Source: Burkholderia pyrrocinia (GTDB lineage Bacteria; Pseudomonadota; Gammaproteobacteria; Burkholderiales; Burkholderiaceae). From it: a stretch of 64,000 bases of DNA. The notes beneath the pieces are model-generated. The model worked only from the letters and a program-made list of their open reading frames with translations. It searched no databases and was not told where the DNA came from. This document shows, piece by piece, positions 17,095 to 26,295 of this stretch (positions are counted from its first letter, which is position 1; each line of letters begins with the position of its first letter). Made by a program: the position numbers and the translations under genes. Location of the stretch: the NCBI RefSeq assembly GCF_018417535.1, contig NZ_CP070978.1:1736001-1800000 (forward strand), read 5' to 3'.

Positions 17095-17110
17095 TGGAAA
17101 ACGTTTTTCA
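17095..17110. promoter_or_regulatory. LacI-family operator upstream of MFS transporter
   Basis: TGGAAAACGTTTTTCA, a near-perfect 16-base palindrome, shares its core with the perfect palindrome in front of udh. It lies about 120 bases upstream of the transporter start, placing transporter and udh under one regulator. Confidence 0.75.
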
Positions 17111-17315
17111 AAGCATAGGGCGTGTGCCGGCACCCTGTCAGTCGGGGATTTCGATGAGTCATCTCAAATGGGTCGCGGCAAAAGAGACGACTGTTTCGCA
17201 GGTTGGCATTAACCGTTTTTCCCGGATTTTCCAGCGTGCAAATTGGGGCACGGCCACCGAACCACAGGTCCGATTCCAGCCAGAATCGGTGACGGGGATG
17301 GTTTACAGTCGTTTC

Positions 17316-18776
17316 ATGCGCCTCGATCCCGACACCTGCTACGACGCCCTGCTTGCGCGGAACCGCCGCTTCGACGGCTGGTTCTTCGTCGGCGTCGCGA
17401 CGACGGGCGTGTATTGCCGCCCCGTCTGCCCCGTGAAGCCGCCGAAGGCGCAGAACTGCAGCTACTACCCGACCGCCGCGGCCGCCGAGAAAGCCGGCTT
17501 CCGGCCGTGCATGCGCTGCCGCCCCGAGCTCGCGCCCGGCCACGGGCTGCTCGACCTGTCCGGCAATCTCGCCGACGCGGCCGCCACGCTGATCGAGGAC
17601 GGTTTCCTGAACGCACATTCCGTCGACGCGCTCGCGCAGCGGGTCGGCGTGACCGAACGCCACCTGCGCCGGATCTTCGCCGCGCAGTTCGGCGTGTCGC
17701 CGGTCGAATTCGCGCAGACGCACCGGCTGTTGATGGCCAAGCGGCTGCTGACCGATACCGCGCTGCCGGTGGCCGTCGTGGCGTCGACGGCCGGGTTCGG
17801 CAGCGTGCGGCGCTTCAACGACCTGTTCCGGCAGCGCTACGGCCTCAATCCGCTGCGTCTTCGCAAGGGGGCCGGCGCGTCCGCCGAGGGCGACATGACG
17901 TTTCCGCTACCGTACCGGCCGCCGTTCGCGTGGGCCGACCTGATGCGCTTTCTCGCGCAGCGGCAGATCGACGGCGTCGAGCGGATCGACGCGCAAGGCT
18001 ATGCGCGTGTCGTCGAATTGCCGAATCGAAACGATGGTGGCCGCGTAACCGGGTGGTTATCCGTCACGCACGTGCCGCAACGCTTCGCGCTGGCCGTCAC
18101 CGTGTCGCCCGCACTGACGCCGGTCGTGCCGGCCGTGCTCGCGCGCGTGCGGCGGCTGTTCGATCTCGACAGCCGCCCCGACGTGATCGACGCGCATCTC
18201 GGCGCACTCGCGAGCGGCTCGCCCGGCCTGCGCGTGCCCGGCGCGTTCGACGGCCTCGAAATCGCACTTCGCGCGATCGCGGGCGAACAGCTCGCGGCGG
18301 CGGCGCATGCGAGTACCGTGCTGGCACGCATCGCCGAACGCTTCGGCACATCGGTGGACGGCGCGCCGCCGGGGCTGACGCACACGCTGCCTGCCGCGGC
18401 GACGCTGGCCGGCCTGCCGCCGGCAGCCCTCGAGGCACTCGGGATCGCGCGCGAAACGGCACAGGCGATCGTGTCGCTCGCACGCGCGATCGCCGACGGC
18501 ACGCTCGCGCTCGAACCGATGGCGCCGCTCGACGCGACGCTCGCCGCGCTGCGCGCGATGCCCGGCTTCGACGAGCGCGCGGTGCAGTACGTCGCGATGC
18601 GTGCGATGGCCTGGCCGAATGCGTTTCCTGCCGACGATGCGTTGCTTTCCGTGCGCACCGAACACACCGAACGCACGCGCATGCCATCATCCGCGCCTCA
18701 TGCCGCGCGCTGGGCGCCGTGGCGCGCGTATGCCGCACTGCATGTGTGGCGCCTTCATGGAGATGTATTGCGATGA
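17316..18776 (+). CDS. alkA: Ada-type methyl-sensing domain fused to AlkA DNA glycosylase
   Basis: This 486-residue repair protein combines three parts. Residues 1-80 form the Ada zinc domain with four cysteines (GVYCRPVCPV and PCMRCRPE), which takes methyl groups from DNA phosphotriesters. Residues about 85-185 form an AraC-type helix-turn-helix domain. The rest is an AlkA N-terminal domain plus a HhH-GPD glycosylase, which removes 3-methyladenine and similar lesions; the hairpin-type MPGFDERAVQYVAMRAM and the FPADDALL that carries the catalytic Asp are visible. It lacks the Ada methyltransferase domain, which is supplied by the next gene, overlapping it by ATGA. The start at 17316 opens MRLDPDTCYDALLARNRRFDG as in Ada-type proteins. 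An in-frame ATG at 17298 is an alternative. Confidence 0.88.
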   Translation: MRLDPDTCYDALLARNRRFDGWFFVGVATTGVYCRPVCPVKPPKAQNCSYYPTAAAAEKAGFRPCMRCRPELAPGHGLLDLSGNLADAAATLIEDGFLNAHSVDALAQRVGVTERHLRRIFAAQFGVSPVEFAQTHRLLMAKRLLTDTALPVAVVASTAGFGSVRRFNDLFRQRYGLNPLRLRKGAGASAEGDMTFPLPYRPPFAWADLMRFLAQRQIDGVERIDAQGYARVVELPNRNDGGRVTGWLSVTHVPQRFALAVTVSPALTPVVPAVLARVRRLFDLDSRPDVIDAHLGALASGSPGLRVPGAFDGLEIALRAIAGEQLAAAAHASTVLARIAERFGTSVDGAPPGLTHTLPAAATLAGLPPAALEALGIARETAQAIVSLARAIADGTLALEPMAPLDATLAALRAMPGFDERAVQYVAMRAMAWPNAFPADDALLSVRTEHTERTRMPSSAPHAARWAPWRAYAALHVWRLHGDVLR

Positions 18777-19306
18777 CTCCCGCTCACCTGATTCCGAGCC
18801 CGCTGGGCGACATCGCCGTGCGCATCGAGGACGATGCGCTGACCGGCCTGTTCTTCGTCGGCCAGAAATATTTCCCGTCGCTTGCGATCGCGCACGAAGC
18901 AGACGCGCGCGTCGCGTCGCCGATCGCGCGCAAGGTGGCGGAAGAAATCGCGGAATACTTCACCGGCACGCGCGAAACGTTCTCGGTGCCGATCCACCTG
19001 CGCGGCACGACGTTTCAGCGGCGTGTGTGGAAGGAACTGCTCGCGATTCCGTTCGGTGAACTCGTGTCGTACGGGGACATCACCGAACGCGTCGGGTTGC
19101 CGATGAGCGGCGCGCGCGCCGTGGGCGGCGCGGTCGGCCGGAACCCGGTGTCGATCATCGTGCCGTGCCATCGTGTGGTCGGCGCGTCGGGCAGCCTGAC
19201 CGGTTATGCGGGCGGCATCGACCGCAAGCGCGCGCTGCTGTCGCTCGAAGGCGCAGGGTTCGAGCGCGGCGCACATCATCCGGTGCAGGCAGCGCTCGCG
19301 TTCTGA
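18773..19306 (+). CDS. ogt: Methylated-DNA-protein-cysteine methyltransferase
   Basis: This 177-residue suicide enzyme transfers the methyl group of O6-methylguanine to its own cysteine. The active site is IVPCHRVVGASGSLTGYAGG, and the preceding FQRRVWKELLAIPFGELVSYGDI is the DNA-binding helix-turn-helix. The length fits Ogt-type proteins. The ATG at 18773 overlaps the stop of the upstream Ada/AlkA gene (ATGA), so both are made together, dividing between two polypeptides what enterobacterial Ada does in one. Confidence 0.95.
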   Translation: MTPAHLIPSPLGDIAVRIEDDALTGLFFVGQKYFPSLAIAHEADARVASPIARKVAEEIAEYFTGTRETFSVPIHLRGTTFQRRVWKELLAIPFGELVSYGDITERVGLPMSGARAVGGAVGRNPVSIIVPCHRVVGASGSLTGYAGGIDRKRALLSLEGAGFERGAHHPVQAALAF

Positions 19307-19339
19307 GTGACGGTGCGCGGGGCGGCACGCGTTGCCGCG

Positions 19340-20158
19340 TCACGCAGTCAATACCGGCCGGCGCGCTTCACGCTTCGCATACGCACCGGGCGTCACGCGG
19401 AATTTCGCCTGGAACAGCGCGATGAACGACGACGTCGAGTCGTAGCCCAGTTGTGCAGCCACCGCACCGATCGGCTCGCCGGCATCGAGCAGCGGCAGCG
19501 ATGCGAGCAGCCGCACGGCCTGCCGCCATTCGGTGAACGACAGCCCCGTGTCCTGCCGGAACAGCCGCGACAACGTGCGTCGCGTCGCGCCGACCTGATG
19601 GCCCCATTCGTCGAGACTGCGCGTATCGCCCGGATACACATGCAACGCGCGTGCGATTTTCAGCAGACGCGGATCGCGCGGCAGCGGCACCGTCAGCGGC
19701 GCCGGCCGCATCCGTGCAATCCGGTCGGCGATCAGGCACACGAGCGCGCCGTCCGGCCCCGTCTCGTCGTAGTTCACCGGCAATTCGGCCGTGGCGATCA
19801 CCAGCTCGCGCAGCAGCGGCGTCATGCAGAGAATCGTGCAATCGTCGTTCGCATCGCTGCGTGCGATCGCGTCGTCGAGATACAGGCTGTGGAACGCGAC
19901 GCAATCGCGCGTCGTCACCGCATGCGGCACATGCGGCGGAATCCACATCGCGTAGTGCGGCGGCAGCAGATGCCGGCCCGACGGCGTCGACACCTCGAGC
20001 ACGCCGCTCGTCGCATACATCAGCTGGGCCCACGGATGACTGTGCGCGTCGACGCTCGCGTTGCCGGGAATCCCGAACGCACGCACGTACAGCGGCCTCG
20101 GCAGGCGCGCCATCGGCGGTACTGCCCAGGGGTCACCCGATTGTCCCGCCAGCAACAT
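19340..20158 (-). CDS. AraC family transcriptional regulator with cupin sensor
   Basis: This 272-residue protein has an N-terminal cupin-type sensor (DAHSHPWAQLMYATSGVLEV, with LLPPHYAMWIPPHVPHAV) and a C-terminal AraC double helix-turn-helix (RSLDEWGHQVGATRRTLSRL; PIGAVAAQLGYDSTSSFIAL). The start at 20158 follows GGAGG at seven bases, which favours it over an in-frame ATG at 20179. It is divergent from panB with under 80 bases between the starts, so it may regulate panB or itself. The effector is unknown. Confidence 0.87.
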   Translation of the reverse strand: MLLAGQSGDPWAVPPMARLPRPLYVRAFGIPGNASVDAHSHPWAQLMYATSGVLEVSTPSGRHLLPPHYAMWIPPHVPHAVTTRDCVAFHSLYLDDAIARSDANDDCTILCMTPLLRELVIATAELPVNYDETGPDGALVCLIADRIARMRPAPLTVPLPRDPRLLKIARALHVYPGDTRSLDEWGHQVGATRRTLSRLFRQDTGLSFTEWRQAVRLLASLPLLDAGEPIGAVAAQLGYDSTSSFIALFQAKFRVTPGAYAKREARRPVLTA

Positions 20159-20235
20159 AAGACGTCCTCCGAAGGTCATTGCACGAACGAGCGCGATGCT
20201 ACCGTGACGGCTCTTCTTTCACACGGCTTCCGTTC

Positions 20236-21090
20236 ATGAGCGCTCATACCCGCACCACCCGCAAGACCGTCACCGCGATCCGTTCGACCAAAGGCATCGG
20301 CAGCCTCGTGTCGCTGACCGCGTATTCCGCGCCGATGGCGAAGCTGGTCGACGACGTGGCCGACGTGATCATCGTCGGCGACTCCGTCGGCATGGTGCTG
20401 TACGGGATGCCCGATACGCTGCGCGTCACGCTCGACATGATGATTGCACACGGCGCGGCCGTCGTACGCGGCGCCGCGCAGGCGTGCGTCGCCGTCGACC
20501 TGCCGTTCTCGACATACCAGGAATCGCCCGCGCAAGCCTATCGCTCCGCCGCGCGGCTGCTCGCCGAAACCGGCGCGCAGGCCGTGAAGCTCGAAGGCGG
20601 CAGCGAGATGGCCGACACGATCCGCTTCCTGACCGAGCGCGGCATACCGGTGATGGCGCATGTCGGCCTCATGCCGCAGCAGGCCAACGCGACGGGCGGC
20701 TTCCGCGCGCAGGGGATGGACCCGCGTTCGGCCGCACAGGTGTTCGACGCCGCATGCGCAGCCGAGCGCGCCGGCGCGTTCAGCGTCGTCATCGAAGGCA
20801 CCGCCGAAGCGCTCGCGCGCCATCTGACTGAAACGCTGACAATCCCGACGATCGGCATCGGCGCATCGCCCGCGTGCGACGGGCAAGTGCTCGTGACCGA
20901 GGACATGATCGGCGCATTCGATGCGTACACGCCGCGCTTCGTGAAGCGTTACGCGGATGCGAATGCGGTGATGCGCGACGCGATCCGTCAGTACGCGCAC
21001 GACGTGCGGCAGCGCGTGTTTCCGGAACCGGCGCATTGCTTCGGGTACGGCAAGCCGCTGCAACTGACGGACGCGGCCGCCGCCGAATAA
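20236..21090 (+). CDS. panB: 3-methyl-2-oxobutanoate hydroxymethyltransferase (paralogue)
   Basis: This 284-residue TIM-barrel enzyme makes ketopantoate from 2-oxoisovalerate and methylenetetrahydrofolate in pantothenate synthesis. Key regions are [14 protein letters not shown], the metal-binding [19 protein letters not shown] with the catalytic-site neighbours, and HVGLMPQQ. The length is slightly above the usual 260-275. Unlike the usual panBC pair there is no panC here; the gene sits between AraC and Lrp regulators, so it is probably a second copy under separate control. Confidence 0.92.
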   Translation: MSAHTRTTRKTVTAIRSTKGIGSLVSLTAYSAPMAKLVDDVADVIIVGDSVGMVLYGMPDTLRVTLDMMIAHGAAVVRGAAQACVAVDLPFSTYQESPAQAYRSAARLLAETGAQAVKLEGGSEMADTIRFLTERGIPVMAHVGLMPQQANATGGFRAQGMDPRSAAQVFDAACAAERAGAFSVVIEGTAEALARHLTETLTIPTIGIGASPACDGQVLVTEDMIGAFDAYTPRFVKRYADANAVMRDAIRQYAHDVRQRVFPEPAHCFGYGKPLQLTDAAAAE

Positions 21091-21109
21091 TGCCGCTCGA
21101 ACGACGCGA

Positions 21110-21601
21110 TCACGCGCGCTTGCGCATCGCATGCGCGACCCGCGCGTTCGCCTCGAACTTCGCGCGATGCGTCGAGAAGAACGTTCGCACGTTGCGAACG
21201 TTCGATGCGCCGGTGAACAGCCGCCGCGCGAATTCGTCGTATTCGGCGACGTCGGCCAGATCGGCCACCACCACGAAATCGGGCCCCGGCGACACGCGGT
21301 AGCACTGCGTGACGGCCGGCTCCGCGCACACGTACGCTTCGAACGCGTCGTAGTCTTCGGCCGTCTGCCGGTCGAGGCTGATTTCGATCAGCGCGGTGAC
21401 GGCCGTACCGATCGCGACCGGATCGAGCACCGCGACCTGCCGGCGGATCACGCCCGCTTCCGTCAGCCGGCGCACGCGGCGCATGCAGGTAGGCGGCGAC
21501 GACAACGCGCGCTCGGCCAGTTGCAGGTTCGACACCGACGCATCGTCCTGCAGGATCGCGAGGATGCGCAGGTCGAGATCGTCGAGGGTGATGCCGGCCA
21601 T
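21110..21601 (-). CDS. Lrp/AsnC family transcriptional regulator
   Basis: This 163-residue regulator has an N-terminal winged helix-turn-helix (LDDLDLRILAILQDDASVSN then RALSSPPTCMRRVRRLTEAG) and a C-terminal RAM effector domain (VTQCYRVSPGPDFVVVADL). It converges with panB, 19 bases apart. Upstream and between it and glmS lie two AT-rich palindromes of the Lrp type, which suggests autoregulation and control of the divergent glmS copy. The effector is probably an amino acid, not identifiable from sequence. Confidence 0.92.
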   Translation of the reverse strand: MAGITLDDLDLRILAILQDDASVSNLQLAERALSSPPTCMRRVRRLTEAGVIRRQVAVLDPVAIGTAVTALIEISLDRQTAEDYDAFEAYVCAEPAVTQCYRVSPGPDFVVVADLADVAEYDEFARRLFTGASNVRNVRTFFSTHRAKFEANARVAHAMRKRA

Positions 21602-21624
21602 CGGCGGCTCCTTCCGGTCAGGAT

Positions 21625-21641
21625 TTGAAATTTAATTTCAA
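21625..21641. promoter_or_regulatory. Lrp-type operator 1
   Basis: TTGAAATTTAATTTCAA is a perfect 17-base palindrome located 24 bases upstream of the Lrp/AsnC gene start. It lies in an AT-rich island inside otherwise GC-rich DNA, and its form matches Lrp/AsnC binding sites. Confidence 0.8.
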
Positions 21642-21683
21642 GATGATAGACGATCTACTGTTCGTTTCATTTACTGTGATATT

Positions 21684-21700
21684 TTGAAATTTAATTCCAA
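21684..21700. promoter_or_regulatory. Lrp-type operator 2
   Basis: TTGAAATTTAATTCCAA repeats operator 1 with one change, its centre 59 bases away. Paired sites fit cooperative binding by Lrp octamers. It lies 57 bases before the glmS start. Confidence 0.78.
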
Positions 21701-21757
21701 TCTACCACCTCTACCATCGCTCTCACTGATCCAGACAGGACATTTACGGAGCGCGAT

Positions 21758-23587
21758 ATGTGTGGAATTGTCGGGGCGGTCGCCCAGCGGGACATCCTGC
21801 CGAACCTGGTCGACGGCCTGAAGCGGCTCGAATACCGCGGCTACGATTCGTGCGGCGTCGTGGTCTACCGCGACCGTGCGCTGGCGCGCGCCCGCAGCGT
21901 CGATCGCGTCGCCAACCTGCAGCGCGAGATCGCCGAGCATGCGCTGTCGGGATACACCGGCATCGCGCATACGCGCTGGGCCACGCATGGCGCGCCGGTC
22001 ACGCTCAACGCGCATCCGCACTTCTCGCCGAGCGACGCCAACGCGCGCATCGCGCTGTCGCACAACGGGATCATCGAGAACTGCGACCAGTTGCGCGTGG
22101 AACTGCAGGCGCACGGCTACGTGTTCGCGAGCCAGACCGACAGCGAGGCGATCGCGCACCTGATCGACCATCTGTACGACGGCGACCTGTTCGATGCGGT
22201 CCGGCGCGCGGTCGCAAGGCTGCGCGGCAGCTACGCGATCGCGGTGATGTGCCGCGACGAGCCGCACCGGATCGTCGGCGCGCGCGACGGGATGCCGCTC
22301 GTGGTCGGCGTCGGCGAAGGCGAGAATTTCCTCGCGTCCGACGCGATCGCGTTGTCGGGCATCACCGATCGCATCGCGTACCTGGAGAACGGCGACGTCG
22401 CCGATATCCAGTTGCATCGCTACTGGATCGTCGATGCGCGCGGCCAGCGCGTCGAACGCGCGGTGCAGCGGGTGGCCGCGCATAGCGGCGCGGCCGATCT
22501 CGGGTCGTATCGCTACTACATGCAGAAGGAGATCTTCGAGCAGCCGCAGGCGGTGGCCGATACGCTGCTCGACGTCGCGTCGATCATGCCCGAGCTGTTC
22601 GGCGACGGTGCATGGCGCGTGTTCAACGATGTCGATTCGGTGCTGCTGCTCGCGTGCGGCGGCAGCTATCACGCGGCGCTGACCGCGAAGTACTGGATCG
22701 AGAGCATCGCGAAGCTGCCGGCGAGCGTTGAAATTGCCAGCGAGTTTCGTTATCGCGACAGCGTGCCGAATCCGCGCACGCTCGTCGTCGCGGTGTCGCA
22801 GAGCGGCGAGACGGCCGACGTGCTCGGCGCCGTGCATGTCGCGAAGCGCAGCGGGATGATGCATACGCTCGCGATCTGCAACGTCGCGACGAGTGCGTTG
22901 ATGCGCGAATGTGCGCTGCAGTTCGTGACGCGTGCGGGGATCGAGATCGGGGTGGCTTCGACGAAGGCGTTCACGACGCAGCTCGTTGCATTGTTCTTGC
23001 TGACGTTGTCGCTTGCTCAGGTGCGCGGGCGGTTGAGCGACGAAGAAGAGAAGGCGCATCTGCGTGCGCTGCGGCACCTGCCCGATGCGATGTCGAAGGT
23101 GCTCGCGCTGGAGCCGCAGATCATGGCGTGGTCGGAACTGCTCGCGCGGCGCGACAACATGCTGTTTCTCGGGCGCGGGATGCATTATCCGATCGCGCTC
23201 GAGGGTGCGCTGAAGATGAAGGAGATTTCTTATATTCACGCGGAGGCTTATCCGGCGGGGGAGCTGAAGCATGGGCCGCTTGCGCTCGTCAGTAACGAGA
23301 TGCCGGTGATTGCGGTTGCGCCGAACGACATGCTGCTGGAAAAGCTCAGGTCGAACATGCATGAGGTCAGTGCGCGAAACGGGCGGCTTTTTGTCTTTGC
23401 GGATGTGGACTGCGGGTTGGTGCCGAGTGACGGGATCGAGGTGATCCGGCTCAACGAATACTACGGGCCGCTTTCGCCGATTCTGCATACGGTGCCGATG
23501 CAACTACTGGCGTATCACGCTGCGTTGGCGCGGGGGACGGATATTGATAAGCCGAGGAATCTGGCTAAGTCGGTGACGGTGGAGTGA
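21758..23587 (+). CDS. glmS: Glutamine-fructose-6-phosphate aminotransferase (GlmS paralogue)
   Basis: This 609-residue cytoplasmic enzyme makes glucosamine-6-phosphate from fructose-6-phosphate and glutamine. The N-terminal glutaminase domain begins with Cys2 (MCGIVGAV), the nucleophile, and includes [10 protein letters not shown] and SHNGIIEN. The C-terminal half has two SIS sugar-isomerase domains ([35 protein letters not shown]) and ends in KSVTVE as in GlmS. The length is standard. It sits outside the usual glmU-glmS context and is preceded by twin Lrp-type palindromes, so it is probably an extra copy under amino-acid-responsive control. The 3' third shows a lower GC and more T-rich codons than the 5' part. 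Confidence 0.93.
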   Translation: MCGIVGAVAQRDILPNLVDGLKRLEYRGYDSCGVVVYRDRALARARSVDRVANLQREIAEHALSGYTGIAHTRWATHGAPVTLNAHPHFSPSDANARIALSHNGIIENCDQLRVELQAHGYVFASQTDSEAIAHLIDHLYDGDLFDAVRRAVARLRGSYAIAVMCRDEPHRIVGARDGMPLVVGVGEGENFLASDAIALSGITDRIAYLENGDVADIQLHRYWIVDARGQRVERAVQRVAAHSGAADLGSYRYYMQKEIFEQPQAVADTLLDVASIMPELFGDGAWRVFNDVDSVLLLACGGSYHAALTAKYWIESIAKLPASVEIASEFRYRDSVPNPRTLVVAVSQSGETADVLGAVHVAKRSGMMHTLAICNVATSALMRECALQFVTRAGIEIGVASTKAFTTQLVALFLLTLSLAQVRGRLSDEEEKAHLRALRHLPDAMSKVLALEPQIMAWSELLARRDNMLFLGRGMHYPIALEGALKMKEISYIHAEAYPAGELKHGPLALVSNEMPVIAVAPNDMLLEKLRSNMHEVSARNGRLFVFADVDCGLVPSDGIEVIRLNEYYGPLSPILHTVPMQLLAYHAALARGTDIDKPRNLAKSVTVE

Positions 23588-23921
23588 TGACACCTGTTCT
23601 ATGGAGAGCACGAATATGCCTTGGCGGACCACAACTGGGAGAAGGGGCTCGCCTCCCACTTGTCCGGCCAATCAAAGCTTTCCTAACTTTGCAATGGCGA
23701 CCCAGCCGCGGTTCTTCGCGTCGCGAACCCAGAGCGACGCATCGCCCCCTTGACAGCGACATACCGGAACATTGGTGCATTTCGCGCACGGTTGTATTGT
23801 TTCGACCGGACGCCGACTACACCGCGGTCGCACGCATTCGTGCAGAGGATCGGCGTCGAAGCACGGGACATGCGTACACGCCGGAAGCCGGTCAAGATCA
23901 TCGCCTCGTACAGGAAAAACG
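23588..23921. other. Intergenic region downstream of glmS
   Basis: About 334 bases between the convergent glmS copy and an exported protein gene. Short open frames on both strands show no family resemblance or ribosome-binding sites. Nothing else is recognised. Confidence 0.4.
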
Positions 23922-24734
23922 CTACTTCGACAGACGCAGTTTCTTCGACAGCACGACACCGGTCGACGGACTCACCAGCCAGATGCCATGGAGATCCATG
24001 TGCAACCTGGAGATCCTGGTCGTAATGTCCGTCGGCTCGTCAATGCTCGGATCGACATGCTCGATTTGTTCGGTCAGGTAAGGCCGAACCAGGCGCCCGG
24101 AAAAAACGAGTGCGAAGTCGCCATGCGTTTGGGCGTACACGGCGGGCGAAAGCCGCATGCGGCCACGAACCGTGGACATTTTGCCTTTCCCGGACTCGAG
24201 TTCGATGATGTCGATCTGCTGGATGTACCCTTTTGCCTTCGCTTCGGGTGCAATCACGAGCCCTCGCCCTCGTGGCCCCGTCGTAACCTTTCTGAGCAGG
24301 ATGCCCGTCCGGTCGTCGCGCTCTGCGTCGAACAGGTCGACGTCCAGCGTCAATAGGTGCCGCTGTTGCCGGTACCTCAGCCCGTACCGCACCGGCACGA
24401 CGAACGTCACGTCACGATCCAGATCGACGGCCGCCAGGTCGGGATTCGGGCCATGCCGGCCGGCAGCACCGGAGACCAGGCCGCGAACCCGGTTGCTCAA
24501 GGAAGGCGGGATGGTGCTGATGTGCTGCTTCTTCAGGGCATCCCGAATTGCAACCGGGTCGTCGCCGACAATCGGTCGTGCGGGTGACGTGTCGTGATTG
24601 ACGGCGGACGCGATGCGCGTCGTGCCGTCGACAGCCTCCGCCTCTGCATGCGCCGCGACTGGCGCCAGCATCATCGTCAAGGTGACAACGCACACGAAGT
24701 TCGAACGACCCAACTTGGATTTCCGGTGAAACAC
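23922..24734 (-). CDS. Exported protein of unknown function
   Basis: This 270-residue protein has a Sec signal peptide (charged FHRKSKLGR, then hydrophobic VCVVTLTMMLAPVAAHA, cleavage after AHA near residue 30). I prefer the GTG at 24734 because CAGGAG lies seven bases upstream and it places the signal peptide at the N-terminus; an in-frame ATG at 24767 would add 11 residues. The mature part looks beta-rich (RDVTFVVPVRYGLRYR; HLLTLDVDLFDAE) with no family I recognise, and no cysteines or lipobox. Location is probably periplasmic. It stands alone between glmS and a porin gene. Confidence 0.7.
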   Translation of the reverse strand: MFHRKSKLGRSNFVCVVTLTMMLAPVAAHAEAEAVDGTTRIASAVNHDTSPARPIVGDDPVAIRDALKKQHISTIPPSLSNRVRGLVSGAAGRHGPNPDLAAVDLDRDVTFVVPVRYGLRYRQQRHLLTLDVDLFDAERDDRTGILLRKVTTGPRGRGLVIAPEAKAKGYIQQIDIIELESGKGKMSTVRGRMRLSPAVYAQTHGDFALVFSGRLVRPYLTEQIEHVDPSIDEPTDITTRISRLHMDLHGIWLVSPSTGVVLSKKLRLSK

Positions 24735-24963
24735 GGCGAACTCCTGATTTTCTCGCAGAGCGGTCAACGACGAGCACTATAGAGCGGAACGATCGGCAAC
24801 GCATCCACTGCTTGAATTCATCGATGGCCGGCGCGTCTCATCGTAAGCTCATTGTCGGCCCGGCAGCAGGTCAACGGGCACACTCCCGTGTTGCTCGGGC
24901 GACAACAATCGACTGGAAGCGAGCGGCGGCGCACATGTCGACATGTCGCCGCGCGACCAGTCC

Positions 24964-25002
24964 GGCGGCGGGCGGACCTTGACGCAAGTTCCGCCCGCCG
25001 CC
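24964..25002 (-). terminator. Hairpin after the porin gene
   Basis: A perfect 13-bp GC-rich inverted repeat, 24964-24976 with 24990-25002, with a 13-base loop, begins 11 bases after the porin stop codon on the minus strand. No T tract follows. Confidence 0.55.
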
Positions 25003-25013
25003 CCACCCCACAA

Positions 25014-26102
25014 TCAAAACACCGTATGCAACCCCACCCGCGCCACCGTCTGGCTCGCCGAACTTGAAGCCCCATTCGGATCCAGCACGCCATTAACCTG
25101 CGCATTCGCGCCGCTATTCGCCCGCTGATAATCAGCCGACACATAGACCATCGTCCGTTTCGACAACAGGTATTGAAGCGCCACGCTGAACTGATGAGCA
25201 TGGTTATTGCTCACCGCTTCATTACCCTTCATGTACATGTATTTCGCCCCCAGGACGACGTCCGGCCTGACCCGCCATACCCCACCGGCTTCGGCCATCC
25301 ACACGCCGGCATCGTTGAACGAATTCCGAACGGTAGTCACCAGCGCACTCGCAGTCACGACACCAAAGTCGTAATGCATCCCGACGCCCCAGTTCCGCAC
25401 GCTGGTCGACGGCGTGCCCGGCGCCGGACCGTACTTCTCGTTCGTGTAGGCCGCGCCCACCCCGAAAGCCCCCACCTCATAGTTCAACCCGGCGCTGACG
25501 GCATTGTCCGCGCCGATCGCGCCGGCCACCCCACCGAACGCATACATCACGCCGCCGGACAAACCCGCGACCGTCGGCGAACTGTATTTGACGGAATTCG
25601 CGATCGGCTTGCTGCCTGCCGTGCGATCCCAATCGAACGCACCGGTCGGATTGCCCGGCAGCGCGAGGCGCTGGAACGGGCCATTCCGAAAGCCGTATAG
25701 CCCATTGATGTCCCTCGCAATCGCATTTCCCTTGGAAAAGAGGGAATCCACCATGAAGTCGTACTGATTGCCCAGCGTGATGCTGCCGAACCGGTCGCTC
25801 TCGAGGCCCACGTATGCATTGCGTCCGAAAATTCCGGACCCGATGATGGCGCCGTTCGCCATCGAGAACTGGTTCACAAGCGCGAACGTCGCGCGATACC
25901 CGCCGCCGAGATCTTCCGTGCCGCGGAAGCCGAAAAGGTTGGGCGCGAATATGCCGTCGTCGAATTTGACGTTCTTTCCGCCGCCCTCGTTGCTGACATA
26001 CGTGATGCCGGAGTCAATCAAACCGAACATCGTCACGCTGCTCTGTGCCCATGCGCCCTGCGCTACGGCAAGAATCGCCACTGCTCCAAACCTGAGTTTC
26101 AT
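25014..26102 (-). CDS. Gram-negative general porin (OmpC-like, Burkholderia type)
   Basis: This 362-residue outer-membrane porin has a signal peptide (MKLRFGAVAILAVAQGAWA), a mature start QSSVTMFGLIDSGITYVSN, and a closing strand TVARVGLHTVF with terminal Phe. The internal FGFRGTEDLGGGYRATFALVNQF is the Burkholderiales porin signature (constriction-loop region). It should form a trimeric 16-strand channel for small hydrophilic solutes. Lying directly downstream of the aromatic catabolism genes on the same strand, it may help uptake of their substrates, though 193 bases separate it from the last of them. Confidence 0.92.
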   Translation of the reverse strand: MKLRFGAVAILAVAQGAWAQSSVTMFGLIDSGITYVSNEGGGKNVKFDDGIFAPNLFGFRGTEDLGGGYRATFALVNQFSMANGAIIGSGIFGRNAYVGLESDRFGSITLGNQYDFMVDSLFSKGNAIARDINGLYGFRNGPFQRLALPGNPTGAFDWDRTAGSKPIANSVKYSSPTVAGLSGGVMYAFGGVAGAIGADNAVSAGLNYEVGAFGVGAAYTNEKYGPAPGTPSTSVRNWGVGMHYDFGVVTASALVTTVRNSFNDAGVWMAEAGGVWRVRPDVVLGAKYMYMKGNEAVSNNHAHQFSVALQYLLSKRTMVYVSADYQRANSGANAQVNGVLDPNGASSSASQTVARVGLHTVF

Positions 26103-26295
26103 TCAGTCTCCGTCTTTTTATGGAAGTGCGAGCCTGCCACCCCCTACGTGGCGGGTGCTCACCCAATGCTTCGTATGACAACGCCTTCATTCCGGCAGAT
26201 ACAAAGATTCCGAAAATATGCTTAGTTTTACTTATTTATAAATATGGAAATCGCCGTATGGAATGGTCCCACCCTTACTGATCAGAACGCTCGAA

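Noticed and set aside
24157..24597. Plus-strand 146-residue frame
   Set aside because: Lies inside the exported-protein gene on the minus strand; Ser/Arg-rich shadow.
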